Assembly: GCA_038211295.1 (NCBI GenBank)
Contig: JBBQVS010000038.1
Span: 1 to 35,623, forward strand
Direction: 5' to 3'
Length of the DNA stretch: 35,623 nt
Origin: JBBQVS01 sp038211295
Lineage (GTDB): Bacteria > Chloroflexota > Ktedonobacteria > Ktedonobacterales > Ktedonobacteraceae
Shown: positions 7,814 to 16,955 of the stretch, one piece after another
Layout of the letters: each line of letters opens with the position of its first letter
How positions within the stretch are numbered: position 1 is the first letter of the stretch
Translations under genes and position numbers: made by a program
Notes under the pieces: generated by a model
The model's input: only the letters and a program-made list of their open reading frames with translations
Told to the model about the DNA's origin: nothing
Databases searched by the model: none

Positions 7814-10762
7814 TCATCCAAAGAAGATATCGACCTGCCGCAAAATGCCAACAATGTTGTATGCCTCTTCATCTGGTAGTGGACGCGCGATCTGCGACCC
7901 CAGAATGTGTAGCGCATGGCGGCAAATGCTCAGTTCACGCGGAAATTGTTGCTCGACCTGTACCCGCACGTTCTCATTTACGAGCATTCCTTTCTGCTGT
8001 ACGCCGCGCTCAAGCACACACGCGATATGCAACACAAAACCTGCCAGCACCTCGATCTCAAAAGTTTCGCCCACCTCGACTTCGATCAGCTCAATCATTC
8101 TTTCTATGAGTGGAACGGCCCGTGTTGGGTTGAGAAATAAAAGACGTTGACTTAGTGTGTAGGTAATTTCACGAATGAGGTCTGTTCGTTGTGTGAAAAT
8201 TGGTGTCGCTGCTTTGGGAAGCGCCGAGCGTTGTAGCAGTGACGGGTCGATCAGTGTGCCACCCAGCAAGGTGCGTAAGCGTGCGATACCATCGCCAAAG
8301 AGCAGTTCTGTTAATGAGAGAAAGGGGTAGCTTTCCAGATGAGGATTGATTGTTCCCACAATCGCCACGATGTCTCGATTGCCTACCAGACGCTGTAGCT
8401 CGCCCTCCGTCTTACCCGAAAGATTGATGTCCATACACAGAATTTCCACGTCTTGTCGCGACAGGTCGGGCAATCGTTCCGCCATCAGTTCCGCCAGTTT
8501 GGTTGCGCTCCCAAAGCCGGTGAGACATACCGAGAGGATGACGCGAGAAAGTGGCGTGGTAATCTCGTTGGGAATATGCGCCACTGAACTGGAAGACGGG
8601 ACTTCTATCGTTGTGCGGGTAAGGCTTGCGGCAAGCTGGTCGAGCGTGGTGTGTTTCGCGCGTTGTCCTCGGCGTACTGCCTCTACAACCAGTGGTGTGT
8701 TAACATATGCAATCGTCCGAATCTGTGTTCCTGTGCGCTGCATCACCAGTTCGCCAAGCGAGAGCAGCGACGTGAAATCTACAAGCAGTAACACACCACT
8801 TCCGTGATCGGCACTCGTGACACATTGCGCGACCAGCGTGACGATTTCTTCAGGCGATTGCTCCAGCGAAAGCTCGACAAAAGAGACCGAATTCACCCCC
8901 GCCAGTGTGTTCGCCAGTTCTGCCAGACCCTGTGCGACATTGCGCCCGTGTGCCGCGACAACAACACCCACCGTCGATTCCTCGCTGCTTAAAAGAGCGT
9001 CCGCGTTTGCCAGCAACACCGTCAGGACATCCGTTTCGCTTTCTGGCAACGAGACACCCAGCAGCGAACGCACACGCAATAACGCGATATGGGCAACCTC
9101 ATACTCTATTGGATAGGTATGGCGCATAGCTTGTAACGCTGGCATCACAAGATGATGCCCCTGTGCACTATGTTCCAACGCGCTCATGAGATGGAGCGTC
9201 AAGACGAGAGAAAGTTTTTCTGGAAAGACGCGATGGAGTTGCTCCTCGGCATAGCGAATGATAGTATGGCTCACCGCCGCTACGCGCTCGTTGATAAGAT
9301 GTGAAACCGTCTCGTGCCGCTCGTCGCTGGATGTGTTGACGGAGTCCGCGAAACGCTGAAAGTAGTGTTGAATATCGAGATGAAGCAACTGATTGATCTC
9401 CTGCTCCGAAAGGCCTCCACTTCTAAGCGCGTTAAGGTCACTACTGATTGTGTCGTACAGATCGTGCGCCGACTCTGGAATGCTGCCCAGGCTCAGGCCA
9501 CTGGGAGTAAAGCTGTGTGTCGCGTCCAGAATGGGGAGCAGTGGTTCCAGCATACGGTGTAGCTCTGCGGTGCGTAGTAGGCCGTGTCGGACATGTTCGG
9601 GCAAGTCATTGGTAGAAACGGTGAGTTCCGAGAGATTTTTTGTACGGTAGTCCAGATAGGCACGGGCGCAAATGAGCTGTACGTCTGTACGTAGCTGTCC
9701 AATATTGCCCGCGCTTTCGTAGAGCAGTAACGCGCGTAACACCGGTGGCGCAACACGAATATGTACGCCGATGCTGCTACATTCTGTGGTAAAGAAGGCG
9801 CGAATTAGCTCGTAACGTTCCATCATTGTGCGCTCTTGCAGTCCCGGCAGAGAAATGGTCATGGGGATACGGCGGCGAAACGTAGGCAACAAACTGAGCG
9901 TTGGGTCTTCTGTTGTCGCAGCTAAGAGCAGCAGGGACGCCTGTCGTTCGCGTGTATCGCCCATGCGACGGAAGCGTTCGCGATCCATCAGGTAAAAGAG
10001 CATCTCCTGACCTTCGGGCGGCAAGCGATGCACTTCGTCTAAGAAAAGGATACCGCGATGCGCCTGCTCAACGAGTCCTTCGCGATCATGTTCAGCACCA
10101 GTAAACGCGCCGCGCACGACACCAAATAGGTGCGCCATCAACAACTGCGGATTGCCCGCATAGTCAGCGCAATTGAAGCTGATAAATGGAGCGTCAGGTG
10201 CCAGCGTCTGCTGCTCTACCGCGAAGGCGTGCATCAGACGTGCCAGCGTGGTTTTGCCCACGCCGCTTGGCCCGTGCAGCAGCGTGTGTAACCCGCGTGG
10301 AGGATAGAGTATCGCGGCCTTTGCCTGCTGAATAGCGACTTTTAAGCCCTCACTGAAGCCAATCAAGCTATCAAAACCCGTGACACTCGCCCCTACGGTA
10401 ATTGACGCCGCGATTATAGGACGCTTTGGTGAAGTCTGTGCCGCAGGAAGAGCTGGTTGCGTTGGTGTTGTGGAAACGGTGCCATGTGTTATCGAAGCAT
10501 AGGACGTCGACGCTGTTGTGCTCGTGACTGGTGCCTTAATGGCGAAAAGTACGGGGCGTCCGGGGAAGCGATCTATGCTTCCGGCCTGCGTCAGTAGGTT
10601 TAGGTCGCGGCTGGCATTGGTACGGTCTATCCGCGCCTGTTCCGCGACCTCTTCAGCACTAAAGCCGGTATGCCGATGTAAAAGCGCAGACGCGCCTTGT
10701 TGTACAGGAGCGTGTGTACACAAAAAGCGTAGTGCTTCCAAAACGCGATCTTTACGTTGCAC
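7814..10762 (-). CDS. LevR/CelR-like sigma-54-dependent transcriptional activator with PTS regulatory domains
   Basis: A 982-residue regulator. Domains in order: N-terminal helix-turn-helix (1-75); Ser/Thr/Pro/Ala linker; AAA+ sigma-54 interaction domain (130-370) with Walker A GPSGVGKT (164-171), intact GAFTGA (218-223) and Walker B ILFLDE (238-243); PRD1 (about 465-590, His524); EIIA-Man-like domain (597-715, AAHGRN with His605); EIIB-Gat-like domain (740-835, Cys746 in CLTGFGSA); PRD2 (about 860-982, His912 in FVLHIACVLER). This is the LevR/CelR architecture, in which PTS phosphorylation of the PRD histidines tunes activation of a sigma-54 promoter. The target is surely the adjacent PTS operon. 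The start is taken as GTG at 10762 because AAAGGGA lies 7 nt before it; an in-frame GTG at 10804 is possible. Confidence 0.93.
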   Translation of the reverse strand: MQRKDRVLEALRFLCTHAPVQQGASALLHRHTGFSAEEVAEQARIDRTNASRDLNLLTQAGSIDRFPGRPVLFAIKAPVTSTTASTSYASITHGTVSTTPTQPALPAAQTSPKRPIIAASITVGASVTGFDSLIGFSEGLKVAIQQAKAAILYPPRGLHTLLHGPSGVGKTTLARLMHAFAVEQQTLAPDAPFISFNCADYAGNPQLLMAHLFGVVRGAFTGAEHDREGLVEQAHRGILFLDEVHRLPPEGQEMLFYLMDRERFRRMGDTRERQASLLLLAATTEDPTLSLLPTFRRRIPMTISLPGLQERTMMERYELIRAFFTTECSSIGVHIRVAPPVLRALLLYESAGNIGQLRTDVQLICARAYLDYRTKNLSELTVSTNDLPEHVRHGLLRTAELHRMLEPLLPILDATHSFTPSGLSLGSIPESAHDLYDTISSDLNALRSGGLSEQEINQLLHLDIQHYFQRFADSVNTSSDERHETVSHLINERVAAVSHTIIRYAEEQLHRVFPEKLSLVLTLHLMSALEHSAQGHHLVMPALQAMRHTYPIEYEVAHIALLRVRSLLGVSLPESETDVLTVLLANADALLSSEESTVGVVVAAHGRNVAQGLAELANTLAGVNSVSFVELSLEQSPEEIVTLVAQCVTSADHGSGVLLLVDFTSLLSLGELVMQRTGTQIRTIAYVNTPLVVEAVRRGQRAKHTTLDQLAASLTRTTIEVPSSSSVAHIPNEITTPLSRVILSVCLTGFGSATKLAELMAERLPDLSRQDVEILCMDINLSGKTEGELQRLVGNRDIVAIVGTINPHLESYPFLSLTELLFGDGIARLRTLLGGTLIDPSLLQRSALPKAATPIFTQRTDLIREITYTLSQRLLFLNPTRAVPLIERMIELIEVEVGETFEIEVLAGFVLHIACVLERGVQQKGMLVNENVRVQVEQQFPRELSICRHALHILGSQIARPLPDEEAYNIVGILRQVDIFFG

Positions 10763-10939
10763 GAAACAATCCCTTTCACGGTGGGTCGTGCGCCATGCAC
10801 CCACATCATTGTAGTACGTTTAGCTCGGAGAAGGGAATGTATCAACGCCATTGATGATAACACATAATACCCTGCTTTATACTACGTCGCTTACTTGTAT
10901 AATTTCTCACTACGCCACCCCTCGCGTTTTCCCCTACCC

Positions 10940-10968
10940 TTGTTTTTCGGTGGTTTCTTTGGTATACT
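10940..10968 (+). promoter_or_regulatory. Sigma-70-type promoter of nadBCA
   Basis: TTGTTT-N17-TATACT, with a predicted transcript start near 10975. This places both palindromic operator sites (10983-11003 and 11023-11043) in the transcribed leader, a position suited to repression. Confidence 0.55.
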
Positions 10969-10982
10969 TCAATACATAAGGG

Positions 10983-11003
10983 TTAGTGTACGAATAACAC
11001 CTT
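10983..11003. promoter_or_regulatory. Weaker copy of the nad operator
   Basis: The core AGTGTA-CGAAT-AACAC matches the strong site at 11023-11043 in 13 of 16 core bases and lies exactly 40 bp (about four helical turns) upstream of it, in the same orientation. Only four of the six central base pairs of the palindrome are kept, so it may be a secondary binding site. Confidence 0.5.
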
Positions 11004-11022
11004 TGATTTTTTGTCTGCTTAG

Positions 11023-11043
11023 TAAGTGTACAAAATACACTTA
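11023..11043. promoter_or_regulatory. Strong candidate operator of nadBCA
   Basis: TAAGTGTA-CAAAA-TACACTTA is a perfect 8-bp inverted repeat with a 5-bp spacer, ending 18 bp before the nadB start codon and touching the ribosome site. The same AGTGTA-N5-TACACT core occurs at 17875-17891 in front of a small-protein gene. The cognate regulator is unknown and is not encoded in the window. Confidence 0.7.
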
Positions 11044-11061
11044 TTTAAAGGAGAACAGGGC

Positions 11062-12771
11062 ATGACAAATGCTTCTTCAGATACGTGCATGTATAACGCA
11101 AATCCGCTACAACAGAAGTTTGACGTTGCGATTATCGGTGGGGGTATTGCCGGTTTATCGGTAGCACTGCGCTTGCCAGAGCATACACGGGTTGCGCTCT
11201 TCACGAAGGGGCAGCTTGGCGAAAGCAACACGCGTTATGCACAGGGTGGGCTGGCGGTGGCACTTGGGGCGGATGATAGGCCAGAGCTACATCTGCAAGA
11301 CACATTGGCGGCTGGTGCTGGCCTATGTGATGAAGAGGCGGTACGTGTGCTGGTTGAGCAGGCACCTGACGCGGTACGCTGGCTGATGAGTCTTGGCGTG
11401 CGCTTTGACCGGGCTGAGGCGGGAAGTGACGAGCATGTCACGCCCGATGGTTTTCTGCTTGGACGTGAGGGGGCGCATTCACGCTGGCGTGTGCTTCACG
11501 CTGGTGGTGACGCCACGGGTGCCGAAATTGAGCATATTCTTATCGCAGAACTACGTAAACGTGCTGCTGTAACGGTGTATGAAGAGACATTTGTAAGTGG
11601 ACTGGTGGTGAAACACGATGCCTGTGTCGCGGTTGAGGCCGTAAGTCGCGCTGAACAGCATTTCACTGTGTTTGCGGACGCGACAGTTTTAGCCAATGGT
11701 GGTGCTGGTGGTTTATGGCTTCATACCTCGAACCCTGCTGGCGCGACGGCTGATGGCCTCACGCTTGCGTGGGACGCGGGAGCCGCATTATCCGACCTTG
11801 AGTTTATGCAGTTTCACCCAACCGTGCTTGTCGCTGGTGGTGCGTCATCTTTAATTTCTGAGGCTGTACGCGGTGAGGGTGCATATCTCCGCAATCACGC
11901 CGGCGAACGTTTTATGCCGCGTTATAGTGAACAGGATGAACTGGCCCCACGCGATGTAGTTGCACGCGCGATTTTAAGTGAAATGCTGGCTGAGCAGACA
12001 AATCATCAATACCTCGACCTGCGCCACTTGCCTGCGGAGAAGATGCGTGCGCGTTTCCCTACGATTTCAGCGGTATGCCGTGAATATGGTTTAGACCTTG
12101 CAACTGATCTACTTCCGATTGCGCCTGCTGCTCACTATTGCATGGGGGGTGTGAGTGTTGATACGTATGGACGCACAACCGTAGCTCAGCTGTATGCGGT
12201 TGGCGAGGTTGCGTACACAGGTGTGCATGGCGCGAATCGGCTGGCGAGCAATTCTTTACTCGAAGGGCTTGTATACGGTGTACGTATCGCGGATCATCTA
12301 GCGGGATTGGGTGAGCAGGTTGTTCATGTTGTCAGGCAAGACGCGGACAGCGTTATCAACGTGCAAGAAGAGGCACTTACATCTGGAAGTATCGGTGAAA
12401 GTACCGCACAGGAGATACGTGGTGAGTTACGGCAGATTATGTGGCAGTACGTTTCGCTCTGCCGCGATGAGCAGGGATTGCTAACTGCACGGCGCAGAGT
12501 ACACGCGTTACGAAAGAGTGTAGTCTTCGGACAAGAGAAAATGAGTCGGCAAGAGTTGGAGACGGTAAACATGTTGCGTGTGGCGGAGTTGGTTATTCTT
12601 GCTGCGTTACAACGCCAGGAAAGTCGCGGTAGCCACTGGCGGCTCGATTATCAAGAGACTGATGCACGACTCGCTTCGCAACACTATCGCTTGCAAAAGA
12701 ACTTGACAGGAGAAGCCGCAAGTGTGACAGGCTGGCAGACGGAGCGCGAGGAGGTACTGGCACATGACTAA
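11062..12771 (+). CDS. nadB: L-aspartate oxidase
   Basis: A 569-residue flavoprotein of the succinate-dehydrogenase/fumarate-reductase flavoprotein family. It shows the FAD dinucleotide fold GGGIAG (26-31), NTRYAQGG (56-63), the FMQFHPT segment, the active-site region SEAVRGEGAYLRN, and the C-terminal FAD-contacting ASNSLLEGLVYG. It oxidises L-aspartate to iminoaspartate, the first step of de novo NAD synthesis. The start at 11062 (MTNASSD) is chosen over 11026 because AAAGGAG precedes it by 8 nt and the upstream alternative would overlap the operator. Its stop overlaps nadC by 8 bp, and nadA follows, giving a complete quinolinate pathway operon. Confidence 0.96.
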   Translation: MTNASSDTCMYNANPLQQKFDVAIIGGGIAGLSVALRLPEHTRVALFTKGQLGESNTRYAQGGLAVALGADDRPELHLQDTLAAGAGLCDEEAVRVLVEQAPDAVRWLMSLGVRFDRAEAGSDEHVTPDGFLLGREGAHSRWRVLHAGGDATGAEIEHILIAELRKRAAVTVYEETFVSGLVVKHDACVAVEAVSRAEQHFTVFADATVLANGGAGGLWLHTSNPAGATADGLTLAWDAGAALSDLEFMQFHPTVLVAGGASSLISEAVRGEGAYLRNHAGERFMPRYSEQDELAPRDVVARAILSEMLAEQTNHQYLDLRHLPAEKMRARFPTISAVCREYGLDLATDLLPIAPAAHYCMGGVSVDTYGRTTVAQLYAVGEVAYTGVHGANRLASNSLLEGLVYGVRIADHLAGLGEQVVHVVRQDADSVINVQEEALTSGSIGESTAQEIRGELRQIMWQYVSLCRDEQGLLTARRRVHALRKSVVFGQEKMSRQELETVNMLRVAELVILAALQRQESRGSHWRLDYQETDARLASQHYRLQKNLTGEAASVTGWQTEREEVLAHD

Positions 12772-13606
12772 GCCGTATCAAAACTTGATTGAGTATGCGT
12801 TAGAGGAAGATGGAGCCTACGCTGATATCACGACGCTGAGTACGGTTCCCGCGAAGCAACAAGCGCAGGCCACGATACTCACAAGACATGCGGGCGTGGT
12901 TGCAGGTTTGGAAGTCGCATTAGCTGTGTTTCGGACTGTCGATGAGCGGCTTGTGCTTGAGGGGGTGGTACATGATGGCACACAAGTGCAGGCGAACGAG
13001 ACGTTGGCGCGATTAAGCGGTTCGGCGCGTTCACTTTTGAGCGCGGAACGGGTCGCGCTAAATTTTCTTGGACGGCTCTGTGGTATCGCAACGCTCACCG
13101 CGCAATGTGTGCGAGCAATCGAGGGAACACATGTGCGTATTCTCGACACACGCAAGACGACACCTATGCTCCGACAGCTTGAGAAAATGGCGGTTCTCGC
13201 GGGTGGTGGGTATAACCACCGTTTCAATCTAAGCGATGGTGTATTGATTAAGGATAATCATATCAAGGCCGCCGGTGGTATCACACAGGCAATCAAGGGG
13301 GCGCGTCAGATGGCTCCGCACCTGCTGAAAATCGAGTGCGAGTGTGAAACACTGACTGAAGTTGAAGAGGCGGTAAAGGCTCGTGCGGACGTGGTGCTGC
13401 TTGATAATATGAGTGTCGAAACGATGCGGGACGCGATACTGTTTTTACGGCGCGAAGCTCCCTACATTCTGATCGAGGCGTCGGGGAATATCGGTACGAA
13501 TATGACGCGACTGGCTGAGGTTGCGGCAACTGGCGTCGATTTCATTTCGTTGGGTGCAGTTACGCACTCGGTGCCTAACTTTGACGTTTCGCTAGAGTTT
13601 GCTTAA
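12764..13606 (+). CDS. nadC: Nicotinate-nucleotide pyrophosphorylase (carboxylating)
   Basis: A 280-residue quinolinate phosphoribosyltransferase, which converts quinolinate and PRPP to nicotinate mononucleotide, CO2 and pyrophosphate. Visible family motifs are LNFLGRLCGIAT, ILDTRKTTPMLRQLEKMAV, NHRFNLSDGVLIKDNH, the KIECECET acidic segment and EASGNI near the C-terminus. Length is normal. The ATG lies inside the end of nadB (8-bp overlap), which implies translational coupling. nadA follows after 21 bp. Confidence 0.96.
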   Translation: MTKPYQNLIEYALEEDGAYADITTLSTVPAKQQAQATILTRHAGVVAGLEVALAVFRTVDERLVLEGVVHDGTQVQANETLARLSGSARSLLSAERVALNFLGRLCGIATLTAQCVRAIEGTHVRILDTRKTTPMLRQLEKMAVLAGGGYNHRFNLSDGVLIKDNHIKAAGGITQAIKGARQMAPHLLKIECECETLTEVEEAVKARADVVLLDNMSVETMRDAILFLRREAPYILIEASGNIGTNMTRLAEVAATGVDFISLGAVTHSVPNFDVSLEFA

Positions 13607-13627
13607 TGTGCCTGAAGGAGAAACTAC

Positions 13628-14812
13628 ATGGCTGTTATACAATCGGCATGTGCTGAAAGCGAAGAGACGCGCGTTCTGCCACTCTTGACGCCTCATATGA
13701 GGGCGAAGCACGACCTTTCTAAACGCGTTGACGCCATTCCATTGCTGTACGCGGAAATGGATGGTGAGGAACTAGAGCGTCGTATTGCTGACGCGCGTGC
13801 AACACTTGGCGAACGGCTTGTGATTTTAGGACACCATTACCAGCGCGATGAGATTATCAAATATGCGGACTTTCGCGGCGACTCGTTCAAGCTTGCCCAG
13901 TTAGCAGCGGCGCGTCCACAGGCCGATTACATCGTTTTCTGTGGCGTACACTTTATGGCGGAGAGTGCGGACGTACTCAGTGCCGCGCACCAAAAAGTCA
14001 TTTTGCCCAATCCTGCGGCAGGCTGCTCGATGGCGGATATGGCGAACATTGCCGAGGTTGAAGAGTGCTGGCAGATGCTGACCGATCTACTTGGTGAGGA
14101 TGCTGGTATCATTCCTGTCACCTACATGAATTCTGCGGCGAACCTCAAGGCGTTTTGCGGACGCAATGGCGGCATTGTGTGTACTTCGTCGAACGCGCCC
14201 GCCGTGATTAACTGGGCATTCACACAGGGGAAACGCGTCCTGTTCTTCCCCGACGAACATCTGGGACGCAATACCGCGTTTGCCTACGGTATTCCCGAAC
14301 ACAATATGGCGGTCTGGAATCCGAAAAACCCGATGGCTGCCGTCGATGCTGAGGAAGAGATTGAGCGAGCCAAGATTATTCTTTGGAAGGGCTATTGCAC
14401 AACACATATGCGCTTCAATGTGCAGCAGATCGCGAAAGCTCGCGTGGACTATCCCGGCGTCAAGATACTAGTGCATCCAGAGTGTCGGCGCGATGTTGTC
14501 GCGGCGGCTGACTTGTATGGCTCGACAGAATTTATCATTCAGCAGATTGAACAGGCTCCCGCAGGCAGCAAGTGGGGCATTGCAACAGAGATAAACCTTG
14601 TGCATCGTCTAGCACAGGAGCATCCAGAGCAATTCATTTTCTGCCTTGACCCAATTGTCTGTCCTTGCTCCACCATGTACCGTATTCATCCCGCGTATCT
14701 CGCATGGGTGCTAGAGGCACTGGTGCATGACGAGGTTATCAATCAAGTCAAGGTCGATGACGACGTTGTGTACTGGTCGCGCGTCGCTCTGCAACGTATG
14801 CTTGCCTTATAA
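13628..14812 (+). CDS. nadA: Quinolinate synthase
   Basis: A 394-residue iron-sulfur enzyme that condenses iminoaspartate with dihydroxyacetone phosphate to quinolinate. The three cluster cysteines fit C105 (VFCGVHFM), C185 (GIVCTSSNA) and C345 or C347 (VCPCSTM). The conserved LGHHYQRDEI (67-76), YMNSAA (166-171) and HPEC (283-286) motifs are intact. The roughly 60-residue N-terminal extension and overall length match the longer NadA subtype. AAGGAG precedes the ATG. It is the last gene of nadBCA; a very long hairpin begins 1 nt after the stop codon. Confidence 0.96.
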   Translation: MAVIQSACAESEETRVLPLLTPHMRAKHDLSKRVDAIPLLYAEMDGEELERRIADARATLGERLVILGHHYQRDEIIKYADFRGDSFKLAQLAAARPQADYIVFCGVHFMAESADVLSAAHQKVILPNPAAGCSMADMANIAEVEECWQMLTDLLGEDAGIIPVTYMNSAANLKAFCGRNGGIVCTSSNAPAVINWAFTQGKRVLFFPDEHLGRNTAFAYGIPEHNMAVWNPKNPMAAVDAEEEIERAKIILWKGYCTTHMRFNVQQIAKARVDYPGVKILVHPECRRDVVAAADLYGSTEFIIQQIEQAPAGSKWGIATEINLVHRLAQEHPEQFIFCLDPIVCPCSTMYRIHPAYLAWVLEALVHDEVINQVKVDDDVVYWSRVALQRMLAL

Positions 14813-14813
14813 T

Positions 14814-14885
14814 AGCTAGCGGACACAAACACGCGACACGCTGAACCGTTCTTTTCAGCGTGTCGCGTGTTTGTGTCCGCTAGCT
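14814..14885. terminator. 32-bp perfect hairpin after nadA
   Basis: Arms 14814-14845 and 14854-14885 are perfect reverse complements (32 bp) around the 8-nt loop CCGTTCTT. No T-run follows on either strand. It probably ends or protects the nadBCA transcript, but the length and perfection far exceed a normal terminator, so it could also be a small inserted palindromic element. Confidence 0.75.
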
Positions 14886-14911
14886 GGAAGACAAAAACTA
14901 GCTCTCTTGTG

Positions 14912-14926
14912 ACACAATATATGTGT
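14912..14926. promoter_or_regulatory. Inverted repeat ACACA-ATATA-TGTGT upstream of bcp
   Basis: A 5-bp perfect inverted repeat with an AT-only centre, about 63 bp before the peroxiredoxin start. Possible operator or part of the promoter; evidence is positional only. Confidence 0.3.
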
Positions 14927-14989
14927 TTCTGCGGGCTTATCAGGTCGAGCGAGAAACTCTAACAAACACTACAAACAGGGAGATTTTTC

Positions 14990-15487
14990 ATGAGTGAGAC
15001 TTCAATCGAGGAGCAACAAGCTGCTCCCGATTTTACTTCAGCTGCTATCGGGCCAGAAGACGTTGTAAAAAACGACCAGATTCACCTATCCGACTTGCGT
15101 GGTAGAACGATAGTTTTGTATTTCTATCCCAAAGACGATACTCCGGGCTGTACGAAAGAGGCGTGTAATTTTCGTGATGCCAACCGCGAAATGCAGAAAC
15201 GCGGTATTGTTGTGCTGGGTGTGAGTACCGATAGTATCGCTTCGCATCAGAAATTCGCGGAGAAGTACGGTTTAGCATTCCCCTTACTTTCCGACTCAGA
15301 CGCGCATATCGCTCAACTGTATAGGGTGTACAAAGAGAAGAGCATGTTTGGCAAAAAGTACATGGGCGTAAGTCGTGAAACCTTCTTGATTGATAAAGAG
15401 GGCGTTGTCCGTAAAATCTGGCACACCGTTAAGCCGGACGGACACGCTAGCGAAGTGCTGCAAGCTGTGGAAGAACTCCATCTTTAA
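14990..15487 (+). CDS. bcp: Thioredoxin-dependent thiol peroxidase (Bcp/PrxQ peroxiredoxin)
   Basis: A 165-residue peroxiredoxin of the Bcp/PrxQ class. The peroxidatic cysteine is Cys54 in DTPGCTKEAC, and the resolving cysteine five residues later (Cys59) is present, so this is the two-Cys atypical form. Other family blocks are VLYFYPKDDTPGC, VLGVSTDS and ETFLIDKEGVVRKIW. It reduces hydrogen peroxide and organic hydroperoxides in the cytoplasm using thioredoxin. The first ~20 residues are a short acidic extension. AGGGAG precedes the ATG. It is convergent with the glycosyltransferase gene and seems to be transcribed alone. Confidence 0.95.
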   Translation: MSETSIEEQQAAPDFTSAAIGPEDVVKNDQIHLSDLRGRTIVLYFYPKDDTPGCTKEACNFRDANREMQKRGIVVLGVSTDSIASHQKFAEKYGLAFPLLSDSDAHIAQLYRVYKEKSMFGKKYMGVSRETFLIDKEGVVRKIWHTVKPDGHASEVLQAVEELHL

Positions 15488-15499
15488 CAAAACCGTGCA

Positions 15500-15526
15500 G
15501 GTATGGGAGGCAGAGTCACTCATACC
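15500..15526. terminator. Weak hairpin between convergent bcp and wecA-like genes
   Basis: GGTATG...CATACC can form a 6-bp stem around 15 nt in the 47-bp convergent spacer. No T-run follows, so terminator function is doubtful. Confidence 0.3.
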
Positions 15527-15534
15527 CCTCCTCC

Positions 15535-16782
15535 TCATGCAATCTCGTGTTTTTTCTGATGCCTCTTCTGTAGTTGTGTACTCCACATCAAGAGAGCCAT
15601 CATCGTCACGCCGACAAGTGCGAAGCCTGCGAATTTGTAGAGGTGTGGAAGCTCTAGTGCCAGTAGGCCAAAGATAAACGTTACACCGTACAGAATGTAG
15701 CAAATCTGACGTGCGTTAAGTCCACCAAAGAGCAGGCGGTAGTGCAGATGTGTGTGGCGATAATGTAAGTAGAGGATGTCAAACTTCATCGGATGCTGAC
15801 CGCGTCGCATTCTATTGACCATCACCCAGGCGATATCGAGAATTGGAATACCCAGTATCATCAAGATCAATGCGAACTTCGCGCCACCCATGACGGCGAA
15901 GACCGCTAGGGCGATGCCCAGAAACTGCGAGCCGCTATCACCCATGATAATCTTCGCTGGACTCCAGTTATGTGGAAGAAATCCCGCCACCGCGCCCGTA
16001 AAGATTGTGGAGAGGATCGCGATACTGTTTTGTCCCATTGCCCAGCTAATAACCGTGATGAAGAGTCCTGTAATTGCCACAATTCCCGTCGCTAACCCGT
16101 CCAGACCGTCAATAAAATTGATAGTATTCATCATCCCCACAATCCAGAACCAGGTGAAGAGAACCGCAGGAATTGCAAGTAGAGATACATCAGCGTGATG
16201 AATAAACAGGGTAAGCTCTGGTTGTTGATACCAGGCAGGATTCTGTGGAGGCGTGCCGTGAACAAAGGGATTGTTGACGCCAAAGAAGAGGACGCCATGA
16301 AAGGCGTGAAAGCCGGGGCCAAGCAATAAAAGAACCGCGCAGGTTTGGGCGATCAATTTGGGCAATGGCTTGAGTCCGCGCACATCGTCATAAGCATGAA
16401 CCGCGACAATCAGAATAGAAGCAAGCAGAAAGAGGATATAGATTACTAGTTCTTTTGGGTAAGCATGACCAAAAATTATCTCTATATGTGCCTCTTGTAG
16501 AGTCAATGAGGGTGCGTAAAAAATAAGCGAGATAACGAGAAACGCAGCAAAAATAGCAACACCTCCCAGACGTGGGACAGGCTTCTTGTGAACCTTGCGC
16601 TCCTCAACGGCATCGAGAAAGCCGAGTTTGCGACAGAGGTAAATAACGCCAAAGGTAAATAGATACGTCAGTAAGAAAGCAGAGATACCACCGAGTAGGA
16701 GCAAGAGTGTGTTGGGTAGTGCCGAAAAGAGAAATGCGAAAATACAGGGATGAATAGGTAGAGCATATAGGTAGTTATACAT
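15535..16782 (-). CDS. Undecaprenyl-phosphate glycosyl-1-phosphate transferase (MraY/WecA/TagO family)
   Basis: A 415-residue membrane enzyme with about eleven hydrophobic helices. Family motifs are all present: VHKKPVPRLGGVAIF near the N-terminus, the aspartate pair in HAYDDVRGLKPL, NTINFIDGLDGLATG, IIMGDSGSQFLGI, and the C-terminal HTHLHYRLL histidine loop. It should transfer a UDP-N-acetylhexosamine phosphate to undecaprenyl phosphate, starting a cell-surface polymer. The C-terminal histidine motif resembles WecA/TagO rather than MraY. The start at 16782 (MYNYLY) has AAGGA 7 nt upstream; a longer frame from 16815 lacks one. It is not linked to other envelope genes here. Confidence 0.9.
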   Translation of the reverse strand: MYNYLYALPIHPCIFAFLFSALPNTLLLLLGGISAFLLTYLFTFGVIYLCRKLGFLDAVEERKVHKKPVPRLGGVAIFAAFLVISLIFYAPSLTLQEAHIEIIFGHAYPKELVIYILFLLASILIVAVHAYDDVRGLKPLPKLIAQTCAVLLLLGPGFHAFHGVLFFGVNNPFVHGTPPQNPAWYQQPELTLFIHHADVSLLAIPAVLFTWFWIVGMMNTINFIDGLDGLATGIVAITGLFITVISWAMGQNSIAILSTIFTGAVAGFLPHNWSPAKIIMGDSGSQFLGIALAVFAVMGGAKFALILMILGIPILDIAWVMVNRMRRGQHPMKFDILYLHYRHTHLHYRLLFGGLNARQICYILYGVTFIFGLLALELPHLYKFAGFALVGVTMMALLMWSTQLQKRHQKKHEIA

Positions 16783-16955
16783 AATCGCGTCCTTTTTTGA
16801 ATGCAATGACATCAATGTCCATCCTCTATACTAGACGAACGAAAATGAACAATCAACGTTTTGCCAACTAGATATCCTATTCGTTGCCTTGACCACAGCC
16901 ATTTTTTGTGGGTACTCTTAACAGGTAGGAAAATTTCTATAGAAGACGAGGAAAT

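Noticed and set aside
11026..11061. Longer nadB start (MYKIHLF...)
   Set aside because: It would overlap the operator and lacks a ribosome site; the ATG at 11062 has a strong one.
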